Below are positions 14,685-20,569 of a stretch of 20,569 bases of DNA, one piece after another. Position 1 is the stretch's first letter. Every line of letters starts with the position of its first letter. Origin of the DNA: a virus; IMG/VR virus record IMGVR_UViG_3300022198_003008, positions 1 through 20,569 of that record; one strand, 5' to 3'. The notes beneath the pieces were generated by a model, which was not told the DNA's origin, made no database searches, and saw only the letters and a program-made list of their open reading frames with translations. The translations under genes were made by a program, and so were the position numbers.

Positions 14685-16259
14685 ATGGATATACTTGACA
14701 ACACCTTGGAAGAGTTTGTAGAACTCTTCCAGGGCTCTTCTACATATTTTGGTGCTTCGCAACCATTAGGTCAAACTCGTGGCCGTGATGGTAAGCAAGA
14801 ATTTAGACATTGGGTGGAACCTAAACCAATGACTAAAGAACATTGGTTACAACATTTAAAAGGAGAAAAATATTATGGAAGTGTTCCTATCAGAGATGAT
14901 AATACATGTAGTTGGGGGGTCATTGATGTTGATCGCTACAATATACAACATAAAGAAGTTATATCAGTTATACGGAAAAGGAAGTACCCACTCATCCCGT
15001 TCCGATCAAAATCCAACGGACTCCATTTAATTTTATTCATTGATGGTGTAGTTCCTGCAGGAGCGATGCGTAGGAAGTTAATTGAGATTGCATCGGACTT
15101 AGGTGTAAATGATTCGACTACGGATATTTATCCTGCACAAGATGAAGTTGATTTAACTCCTGAAGATTGGGATCAAAAAAGAAAAGGTAACTTTGTAAAC
15201 TTACCTTATCAAAAGGCACACATGACTACCAGAGTTGCAATGGACAATGATGGTAATTCAATTAAGTTAGAAAATTTATTTAAATTTGTCTCTGAGTATA
15301 GATTAAAACCTGCAGAGTTTAAAAAATTAAAAATATTTCAAGACGATGAAACTAAAGACTACCCACCTTGTGTAATTAACTTTATGAAAAATAGAGTTCA
15401 AAAAGGTGAAGGTCGTAATGATGCTATGTTTAACGTAGCAGTATTAGCAAAAAAAATTAATCCAGATGCTGTTATGTATCAAGATTGGACACGTAACATG
15501 ATGACTAAGGTTTGTAGTGAACCCTTACACCCGCAGGAGTTAAATAATATTTTTAAAGGTGTAGAGAACAAAGACTATGCCTACAAATGTAAAACATCAA
15601 TTGCACGAATGCATTGTGTGTCAAGCACTTGTATAAAAAGAAAGTTTGGTATTGGTGCTAATGAAGCATTACCTGAAGTTGGTAAACTATTAAAGGTAAA
15701 CTCTTATCCAGAACCTTATTGGATACTTCCTATTCAAGGTAAATCTATTCGACTATCTACAAAACAATTATACCAACAACAGTTGTTGGGAGAAGCTTTA
15801 TTAAATTATGATATTGTATGGCGACCTTTGAAGCCTACTAAAAGAGATCCAGACCCTTATCGTGATTGGCTTGATGAACTCATTCAAAACAAACAAGACA
15901 TGGAAGGTTTTGATGAAGGTGAGGAAATGGATGATGTGTTTAATTCTAGAATGACTAGGTTCTTAGAAGATGTGGAAGATACTACAGAATTTGATCAAAT
16001 CGAATCAGGTAACATCTGGAGAGATGAAAATGAGATGAGGTTTAAGCTAGAAACCTTCAGATCCTTTATGAAAAAAATGGGTTATAATTGGAACGAAAAA
16101 GAATGTACGAGATTTTTAGAAACAGGTGGAGCAATACCTAAAAAGAAATTTCAAAACATTAGCAGCAGGCATTGGGTAGTAGCATTGCCTAAACAAACAG
16201 AGCATAAAAATAAAGATGTCAAATTCGTTAAAGCAAAAGCTGCGTGGGAAGACAATTAA
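14685..16259 (+). CDS. Archaeo-eukaryotic-type primase (AEP / TOTE-like primase domain)
   Basis: The 524-aa protein shows the three AEP catalytic elements: WGVIDVD with D81 and D83 (metal-binding DxD), FRSKSNGLHLILFI with S110 and H114 (SxGxH nucleotide-binding motif), and TDIYPAQD with D147, followed by GNFVNLPY. This is the domain that Pfam names after TOTE conflict systems and is common in phage replication blocks. It synthesises primers on single-stranded DNA. A later KCKTSIARMHCVSSTCIKRKFGIG-type region (three Cys plus His, near residues 305-325) looks like a zinc or Fe-S site of phage primases; no helicase motifs follow. The start lies one base after the SSB-like gene. A 13-bp hairpin covers codons 7-17. 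It overlaps the UvrD gene by 44 bases. Confidence 0.85.
   Translation: MDILDNTLEEFVELFQGSSTYFGASQPLGQTRGRDGKQEFRHWVEPKPMTKEHWLQHLKGEKYYGSVPIRDDNTCSWGVIDVDRYNIQHKEVISVIRKRKYPLIPFRSKSNGLHLILFIDGVVPAGAMRRKLIEIASDLGVNDSTTDIYPAQDEVDLTPEDWDQKRKGNFVNLPYQKAHMTTRVAMDNDGNSIKLENLFKFVSEYRLKPAEFKKLKIFQDDETKDYPPCVINFMKNRVQKGEGRNDAMFNVAVLAKKINPDAVMYQDWTRNMMTKVCSEPLHPQELNNIFKGVENKDYAYKCKTSIARMHCVSSTCIKRKFGIGANEALPEVGKLLKVNSYPEPYWILPIQGKSIRLSTKQLYQQQLLGEALLNYDIVWRPLKPTKRDPDPYRDWLDELIQNKQDMEGFDEGEEMDDVFNSRMTRFLEDVEDTTEFDQIESGNIWRDENEMRFKLETFRSFMKKMGYNWNEKECTRFLETGGAIPKKKFQNISSRHWVVALPKQTEHKNKDVKFVKAKAAWEDN
14704..14734 (+). promoter_or_regulatory. Strong RNA hairpin inside the start of the primase gene
   Basis: CCTTGGAAGAGTT (14704-14716) pairs with AACTCTTCCAGGG (14722-14734) over 13 bp, with one G-U pair, around the loop TGTAG. 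Ten of these pairs are an unbroken perfect repeat. It lies 19 bases after the primase ATG, in codons 7-17. No T-run follows directly, so a simple terminator is unlikely; a translation brake or an RNase III site is possible. Confidence 0.5.
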
Positions 16260-17829
16260 AATCTTTGGGCCACCAGGAACAGGTAAGACCGAGAACCTTT
16301 TAAAAAGGGTACAACGATATCTAAAACAAGGTTACAGCCCAGATGAAATCTGTTATATCTCATTTACTAACAAAGCTGTAAATGAATGTGTAGCTAGAGT
16401 TAGAAAAAGATTTAAAGAATATGACGAAGATGATTTTAAATATTTTAGAACATTACATTCTCTGGCAAGACAACAGTTTGCTGAGATTCCCGTATTAGAT
16501 CCTAAAGCAGACCTACTGATGTTTCACACGCAGTATGGAACTGTAAAAGTTAATTACAAAGAAGGTCATGACGATCAAAAGGTTTATAACAATTGGTCGT
16601 TACAAATTTACGACAGAGCTAGAAACATGAAAGTGGATCCAGTGTGGTTGTATAAACAGCAATCTAGAAAAGCCGTAAGGTTACAGCAATTCAAATCCAT
16701 TATTGCAGGATACGAACAATTTAAAACAATGGAAATGGAGAACGGCCAACGGACACCGGACAGATTAGATTTTACCGATATGGTGCAAAAGTTTATTGAT
16801 GAAGGTTTGTCGATACCTTTTAAAGTATTAATGGTTGATGAAGCTCAAGATCTAACACCTTTGCAATGGGACTTGGTTGTTAAATTAGCAAAAGCTGTTG
16901 ATCGAGTTTATCTTGCGGGTGATGATGACCAAGCAATTTATGAATGGAATGGCGCTGATGTAACTTTGTTTCAAGAGTTTCCTGGTAAATCTTTAGTGTT
17001 AAAGAAATCAGTACGATTAAATAAAAATGTACATTTCTTCTCAAATACTTTATTACAGAGTATGGGTGATAACCGAGTCGAAAAAGAATTCTTATCTAAT
17101 GGTAAAGAAGGTGCCATTTACAGGTGGAACGGTTTAAAAAAAGTGCCTTGGGATTTAGAAGGAGACTGGATGGTCTTAGCTAGAATTAATGATGTAAAGA
17201 AAGAGCTGCAGCAGGAGGCACGAGATTTAGGTTTATATTATCAAGATCAAAAAAATAATAAATCATTTGACCCTAATCAATATTATGCGATTCAACATTG
17301 GGAAAAAATATGTGAAGGTGGCAGCATCACTAGAGAGGAAGCTTGCACCATGTATGAGTATTTATTGAACATAGATCACGGCTACCGGTCAACGGACAGT
17401 AAGAAGTGGAGCTTTGCTCATGCTAATCAAGTATTTAACTTTGATGAGCTGCACTTAAGATGTGGTATGCGAGATGAAAAAGGACCATGGAATCAAGTAT
17501 TTAAGAGAAAGTTTAAAGATAAAGATAAACAATATTTTCAAAAATTAATGGCAGAAGGTGTAGATCTAACACAACCTCCAAAAATAATTATAGATACAAT
17601 TCATCAAGTAAAAGGTGGAGAAGCGGATAATGTTGTCCTGGCGAGCAAATGTAACTTTCCATCACATTTTGATAAAAAAAATTTAGCAGATAAGGTAAAA
17701 GAACTTAGAGTTTGGTATACAGGAGCCACCAGATCTAAACAAACACTCCATCTGCTGGGCACCTATCATCAATATAATTTTCCATTAGGAAAATACTTTA
17801 AACAATATGAGGCAACTTATGGTAAATAA
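16216..17829 (+). CDS. UvrD/Rep-like superfamily-1 DNA helicase
   Basis: The 537-aa protein contains the SF1A motor in order: GPPGTGKT (18-25, Walker A), YISFTNKAVNEC (47-58, motif Ia), LMVDEAQD (205-212, Walker B), YLAGDDDQAIYEWNG (motif III), VRLNKNVHFFS (motif IV), DTIHQVKGGEADNVVL (motif V) and WYTGATRS (500-507, motif VI with R506). It lacks the large 1B/2B insertions of full UvrD, so it is a compact phage form that unwinds DNA 3' to 5'. Its ATG lies 44 bases inside the primase gene, implying coupled synthesis; only weak AAAG precedes it. It probably works at the fork with the primase and polymerase, since no DnaB-type helicase is seen here. Confidence 0.9.
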   Translation: MSNSLKQKLRGKTIKIFGPPGTGKTENLLKRVQRYLKQGYSPDEICYISFTNKAVNECVARVRKRFKEYDEDDFKYFRTLHSLARQQFAEIPVLDPKADLLMFHTQYGTVKVNYKEGHDDQKVYNNWSLQIYDRARNMKVDPVWLYKQQSRKAVRLQQFKSIIAGYEQFKTMEMENGQRTPDRLDFTDMVQKFIDEGLSIPFKVLMVDEAQDLTPLQWDLVVKLAKAVDRVYLAGDDDQAIYEWNGADVTLFQEFPGKSLVLKKSVRLNKNVHFFSNTLLQSMGDNRVEKEFLSNGKEGAIYRWNGLKKVPWDLEGDWMVLARINDVKKELQQEARDLGLYYQDQKNNKSFDPNQYYAIQHWEKICEGGSITREEACTMYEYLLNIDHGYRSTDSKKWSFAHANQVFNFDELHLRCGMRDEKGPWNQVFKRKFKDKDKQYFQKLMAEGVDLTQPPKIIIDTIHQVKGGEADNVVLASKCNFPSHFDKKNLADKVKELRVWYTGATRSKQTLHLLGTYHQYNFPLGKYFKQYEATYGK

Positions 17830-18073
17830 AACAATGTTTGAGGATGCATTTCCTCAAGATAAGCAGGTAGGGGGGAGTCACTATAAATTTTTTAAGATAC
17901 AACCTTACGAATTTATATCTAAAAATGATTTATCTTTTTTTCAAGGTAATGTAATTAAATATGTGCTTAGATATCCTTACAAAAATGGTATAGAAGATTT
18001 ACAAAAAATAATACATTATTGTCAATTAGAAATATTAAAGATACAAGATGAGCCAAATCAAAAAAAGAAATAA
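17819..18073 (+). CDS. DUF3310-family small phage protein
   Basis: The product carries the DUF3310 signature in order: a VGGSHYKFF block (the HPxHY-like loop), PYEFISKNDLSFFQGNVIKYVLRY and KNGIEDLQKIIHYCQLEI. These short proteins are frequent in phages and are sometimes labelled nucleotide kinase-like, though no P-loop is present; the function is not settled. ATG 17819 is chosen because GAGG (17809-17812) lies six bases upstream; ATG 17807 in the same frame would add four residues but has no ribosome site. The gene starts inside the end of the UvrD gene and overlaps the next gene by 26 bases. A role in replication or nucleotide metabolism is suggested only by context. Confidence 0.8.
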   Translation: MVNKTMFEDAFPQDKQVGGSHYKFFKIQPYEFISKNDLSFFQGNVIKYVLRYPYKNGIEDLQKIIHYCQLEILKIQDEPNQKKK

Positions 18074-18242
18074 GTTATTTGAACCAATTATTTGTGAAGA
18101 ATGTAACTTAGATAAAGCAGTTATTATTCATGAAAAAATTTACTATTGTGCAGATTGTTATATATTTCTGGTAGATATGCCTTGGGATAATGCACTTACA
18201 AACATTAAAAAAAATGGATTTAACTCAAAATTAAAAAACTAA
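18048..18242 (+). CDS. 64-aa zinc-ribbon-like small protein
   Basis: Two CxxC pairs, CEEC (C16, C19) and CADC (C34, C37), separated by 14 residues, form a likely single zinc ribbon. A hydrophobic YIFLVDMPWDNAL segment follows, then a basic tail. Nothing else allows a family name. It starts within the DUF3310 gene (26-base overlap) and its stop shares a base with the polA ATG (TAATG), so it is translated with the polymerase and may bind DNA or the replication proteins. Small zinc ribbons in phages can also bind RNA polymerase; the choice is open. Confidence 0.7.
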   Translation: MSQIKKRNKLFEPIICEECNLDKAVIIHEKIYYCADCYIFLVDMPWDNALTNIKKNGFNSKLKN

Positions 18243-20110
18243 TGACTCATCAATTAAATTTTATATACAATGACAGTGATTGGATTTGTCCATCAGAATA
18301 CCCAGACTTATCCAAAGCAACTGAAATAGCAATCGACTTAGAAACTAAGGATCCAAACATTAAAAGTAAAGGCGCAGGTTGGGCAACCTTTGATGGTCAT
18401 ATCGTAGGGTTTGCAGTAGCAGCTCTTGGTCAACAATGGTATTTTCCAATAGCTCATGACGCAGGGGGTAATATGGACTCTGCAATTACAACGGCATGGA
18501 TGCAAGATATTTTAAGACTTCCTGCAACTAAAGTATTTCATAATGCTTCTTATGATGTGGGTTGGTTATTAGTAAATGGATTTGAAATCAGAGGTAAGAT
18601 TGTTGATACCATGATTGCTGCTGCTCTAATTAATGAAAACAGATTTAGTTTTAGTCTGAACGCATGTGCTAAAGATTATTTAGGAGAAATTAAAAACGAA
18701 ACATTCTTAAATGAAAAAGCGAAAGAATGGGGTATCGATCCTAAAGCAGATTTATGGAGACTCCCTGCAGGCTATGTAGGTTATTATGCTGAACAAGATG
18801 CAGGTTTAACTTTAAGATTATGGGAAAGATTTAAAACAGAAATTACTAAACAAAGTTTACATGATGTGTGGGAGATGGAGATGGAGCTGCTCCCTATATT
18901 AATAGAAACAAGAAGAACTGGAATTAGAGTAGATGAAGAAAAGGCAGAAATATTAAAAAAAGAATTTAAGAAAAAAGAATCTGAAGTGTTATATAAAATA
19001 AAAAAAGAGACAACTTTAGATGTAGATATTTGGGCAGCACGTTCGGTAGCGCAAGTGTTTGACCGTATCGGTGTGGATTATCCACGGACAGCGAAAACCG
19101 AAGAACCAAGCTTTACCCAAAACTGGCTAGTGAACTGTGATAACCCGATAGCGCAACTAATAAGAGAAGCAAGAGAAATAAATAAATTTCATTCAACATT
19201 CATAGACTCCATTCAAAGATATGTTCACAAAGGTAGAATACATTCCGAAATAAATCAGTTACGATCTGACCAAGGTGGAACTGTAAGTGGACGTTTATCA
19301 TATTCAAACCCAAACTTGCAACAGATTCCTGCACGAAACAAAGAATATGGAGATAAAATTAGAAGTTTGTTTTTACCAGAAGAAGGTAGACAATGGGGTA
19401 GTTTCGACTACTCACAACAAGAGCCTAGGCTTGTTGCACACTATGCTGCATCCGTGAACGATCATTTCGAGGGTGCAGCAGAGTTTATTGAAGCTTATAA
19501 AAATGAATCTGCGGACTTCCATCAAATTGTGGCAGATATGGCAGGAATTACTAGATCTCAAGCTAAAACTATTAATTTAGGATTATTTTATGGTATGGGT
19601 AAAAATAAATTAGGCCAGGAGTTGGGTATTTCTAAGGATAAAGCTGAAGCTTTATTAAGGCAATATGGTGATAGAGTACCATTTGTTAAGAAATTAGCTA
19701 CAGATGTGTCTAGCTCTGCCTCAAAATATGGGTTTATTCGCACGATAAGGGGTCGTAAATGCCGATTTGACATGTGGGAGCCATCTACCTTCGGAATGAA
19801 CAAAGCTATGCAATATGAGGAGGCTAAAGCAATTTATGGCAATAACATCAGAAGAGCCTTTACTTACAAGGCTTTGAATAGATTAATCCAAGGATCAGCT
19901 GCAGATCAAACAAAACAAGCTATGATTGATTGTTACAAGGCAGGTTATAAACCACTATTACAAATCCATGATGAATTATGTTTTTCAATTAATGAAGAAT
20001 CTGATATAAAAGCTGTAAAGGAGATAATGGAAAATGCAATCGAAGATCTCAAAGTACCTTCCAAAGTTGATATCGCACTTGGACGATCCTGGGGAGAAGC
20101 CAAGGAATAA
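18242..20110 (+). CDS. polA: Family A DNA polymerase with 3'-5' exonuclease domain
   Basis: The 622-aa replicative polymerase has an N-terminal DnaQ-like proofreading domain, IAIDLET with D32 and E34, FHNASYD with N101 and D105, and YYAEQDA with Y182 and D186, so editing is intact. The polymerase domain shows motif A GSFDYSQQEPR (catalytic D389), motif B RSQAKTINLGLFYG (R438, K442, L446, Y450) and motif C LLQIHDE (D577, E578). There is no 5'-3' nuclease domain, as usual for phage PolA. L446 aligns with position 762 of E. coli Pol I, where Phe or Tyr is common; Leu there has been linked in marine viruses to slower, possibly temperate replication. The start is coupled to the zinc-ribbon gene by TAATG. 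No DnaJ-like zinc insertion of the HMO-2011 polymerase is seen. Confidence 0.95.
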   Translation: MTHQLNFIYNDSDWICPSEYPDLSKATEIAIDLETKDPNIKSKGAGWATFDGHIVGFAVAALGQQWYFPIAHDAGGNMDSAITTAWMQDILRLPATKVFHNASYDVGWLLVNGFEIRGKIVDTMIAAALINENRFSFSLNACAKDYLGEIKNETFLNEKAKEWGIDPKADLWRLPAGYVGYYAEQDAGLTLRLWERFKTEITKQSLHDVWEMEMELLPILIETRRTGIRVDEEKAEILKKEFKKKESEVLYKIKKETTLDVDIWAARSVAQVFDRIGVDYPRTAKTEEPSFTQNWLVNCDNPIAQLIREAREINKFHSTFIDSIQRYVHKGRIHSEINQLRSDQGGTVSGRLSYSNPNLQQIPARNKEYGDKIRSLFLPEEGRQWGSFDYSQQEPRLVAHYAASVNDHFEGAAEFIEAYKNESADFHQIVADMAGITRSQAKTINLGLFYGMGKNKLGQELGISKDKAEALLRQYGDRVPFVKKLATDVSSSASKYGFIRTIRGRKCRFDMWEPSTFGMNKAMQYEEAKAIYGNNIRRAFTYKALNRLIQGSAADQTKQAMIDCYKAGYKPLLQIHDELCFSINEESDIKAVKEIMENAIEDLKVPSKVDIALGRSWGEAKE

Positions 20111-20228
20111 ACTTAGCTGCTTACCTTGTAAGAATATAAAAACAATTATTACTCCTGAGGGCTCTCAGGTTCCGTGTCCTTACTGTTCTCCGAGTCCTGA
20201 TTATTTTCGTCAGCTTGCTGTTCTTTAA
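20034..20228 (+). CDS. Possible 64-aa zinc-ribbon protein starting inside polA
   Basis: In the +1 frame relative to polA, ATG 20034 is preceded by AAAGGAG (20017-20023) with a 10-base spacer, a good ribosome site. The last 36 residues lie past the polA stop and contain CLPC and CPYC, 16 residues apart, around IITPEGSQVP, the plan of a zinc ribbon or half of a DnaJ-type finger. The first 26 residues are read from polA DNA. Against it: codon choice (CTT, CGT, CCG) is unlike neighbouring genes, and a 42-aa opposite-strand ORF uses the same bases. The CxxC pairs make chance less likely. A link with the zinc element of HMO-2011-type polymerases is speculation. Confidence 0.45.
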   Translation: MQSKISKYLPKLISHLDDPGEKPRNKLSCLPCKNIKTIITPEGSQVPCPYCSPSPDYFRQLAVL

Positions 20229-20277
20229 GTTTTTTTAGTTCTTCGTAATACTTTGGATGTTTCCACACGAATGTCAT
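20149..20277 (-). CDS. Possible 42-aa acidic small protein
   Basis: An opposite-strand frame starts at ATG 20277, with GGGAG nine bases upstream on that strand, and encodes MTFVWKHPKYYEELKKLKEQ followed by an acidic tail rich in Asp, Glu, Ser and Pro (NNQDSENSKDTEPESPQE). It overlaps the 84-aa gene on the same strand by about 50 bases and the possible zinc-ribbon ORF on the other strand by about 80. The helix plus acidic tail looks protein-like, but only one of the two opposing readings may be used. No function can be given. Confidence 0.35.
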   Translation of the reverse strand: MTFVWKHPKYYEELKKLKEQQADENNQDSENSKDTEPESPQE

Positions 20278-20479
20278 TTACAACTCTCCCACTTTTATCT
20301 CTTTTTCTTTTATCCCACCTGCAGTCAATTTCTAAAACTCTATCATTAGCACCATGACAAATTTTTATCAAATGTCCTTGTGCTGTATTTTCTATCCAAT
20401 AATTTTTATAATCAAATAAATAAATTGTATCATCTACAATATTTGAAGTTTTATTAATTTTATTTTTGGTTTGGGACAT
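20225..20479 (-). CDS. 84-aa protein of unknown function
   Basis: The minus-strand frame encodes a compact mixed protein: a polar N-terminus, then TIYLFDYKNYWIENTAQGHL, ICHGANDRVLEIDCRWDKRKRDK and a basic C-terminus. The regular hydrophobic/charged pattern and two cysteines suggest a folded, probably nucleic-acid-binding, small protein, but I recognise no family. Only a weak AGG precedes the ATG. It lies just after a minus-strand terminator, so it either uses readthrough or its own undetected promoter. The plus strand here is T-rich, as expected of the non-coding side of an A-rich gene, which supports the minus reading. Confidence 0.5.
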   Translation of the reverse strand: MSQTKNKINKTSNIVDDTIYLFDYKNYWIENTAQGHLIKICHGANDRVLEIDCRWDKRKRDKSGRVVNDIRVETSKVLRRTKKT

Positions 20480-20500
20480 AGATGGCCTAGGAATAATATG

Positions 20501-20534
20501 AAAAAAATAAAAATGCTAGTTTTTTTTAACTAGC
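20501..20534 (-). terminator. Rho-independent terminator on the minus strand
   Basis: On the minus strand GCTAGTT (20534-20528) pairs with AACTAGC (20521-20515), 7 bp around an A6 loop, and is followed at once by a T-rich tract (20514-20501, 13 T out of... the first base is A, then two runs of five and seven T). The stem overlaps the stop codon of the gene that enters from the right edge. On the plus strand no T-run follows, so termination acts leftward only. Confidence 0.6.
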
Positions 20535-20569
20535 GATATCGTAAAGACCAGCTTTCGCGTCTTCAACAC
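20526..20569 (-). CDS. C-terminal end of a minus-strand gene (runs off window)
   Basis: Reading leftward from the window edge, a frame encodes VEDAKAGLYDIAS and stops with TAA at 20528-20526. The peptide looks like a genuine soluble protein end, and the stop codon sits inside a terminator hairpin, as expected for the last gene of a leftward unit. Only about 14 codons are visible, so no product can be named. Confidence 0.45.
   Translation of the reverse strand, partial: VEDAKAGLYDIAS

Noticed and set aside
14695-14723. Promoter from the perfect TTGACA at 14695-14700
   Set aside because: At 16-18 base spacing the bases are TGTAGA, GTAGAA or similar, a poor -10 box, and the element lies within the primase coding region.
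20028-20115. Programmed +1 frameshift joining polA to the zinc-ribbon frame
   Set aside because: No recognised slippery site or stalling codon stands out, PolA is already complete at its C-terminus, and an independent start with a ribosome site explains the ORF more simply.
1-20569. tRNA genes, CRISPR arrays, insertion sequences, attachment sites
   Set aside because: No cloverleaf-like segments, regularly spaced repeats, transposase motifs or terminal repeats were seen; the longest gene-free gaps are only about 70 bases.

Overview
The window is a gene-dense, AT-rich (roughly one third G+C by eye) stretch of a tailed-phage genome. Short intergenic gaps, many TAATG or longer gene overlaps, a run of virion-interior proteins next to a replication module, and the protein signatures all point to a marine podovirus-like phage. 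The family-A polymerase, archaeo-eukaryotic-type primase, SNF2 helicase, RecB-like nuclease and Gln/Gly-rich virion proteins recall the HMO-2011-type and pelagiphage groups that infect low-GC marine Alphaproteobacteria. That placement rests on remembered family features, not on a search. No terminase, portal, capsid, integrase, tRNA or CRISPR is visible here.

Layout. (1) 1-1061, + strand: two beta-rich probable virion proteins (the first cut by the window edge), a 42-aa extremely basic protein and a 65-aa small protein. (2) 1068-2871: two overlapping glycosyltransferases, one GT-B (EX7E) and one GT-A-like (DSD). (3) 2854-2904: a sigma70-like promoter with a 16-bp palindrome at the expected transcription start. 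(4) 2921-11002: probable virion-core or ejection proteins: a Gly-rich protein, a GNAT-like protein, a Gln-rich protein, 749-aa and 1052-aa internal proteins, and a small protein with an ADP-ribosyltransferase-like motif pair. (5) 11002-11178: a 58-aa coiled-coil plus membrane-anchor protein (XhlA-like), followed by a RecB-like nuclease at 11192-11860. (6) 11840-13267, - strand: a SNF2-family helicase convergent with the nuclease and divergent from the replication block. Its promoter would give an almost leaderless mRNA. (7) 13338-20110, + strand: coiled-coil protein, SSB-like protein, AEP-type primase, UvrD-like helicase, DUF3310 protein, small zinc-ribbon protein and DNA polymerase A. (8) 20034-20569: a possible second zinc-ribbon ORF beginning inside polA, facing - strand small ORFs, a - strand terminator and the C-terminal end of a - strand gene running off the window.

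How it works together (inference): the AEP primase, SSB-like protein, PolA with proofreading domain, and the UvrD and SNF2 motors form a replication set that contains no DnaB-type helicase in this window. The RecB-like nuclease would process or recombine DNA. The block at 2921-11002 probably builds the internal core that is ejected into the host. The glycosyltransferases may modify the virion or the host surface.

The points most worth checking are: leucine at the E. coli Pol I position 762 equivalent; the leaderless SNF2 promoter; strong hairpins at the start of the primase gene and around the nuclease start codon; the promoter with start-site palindrome at 2854-2904; opposing small ORFs after polA; and scattered GC-rich CCGG/CGGAC clusters that recur in different reading frames.
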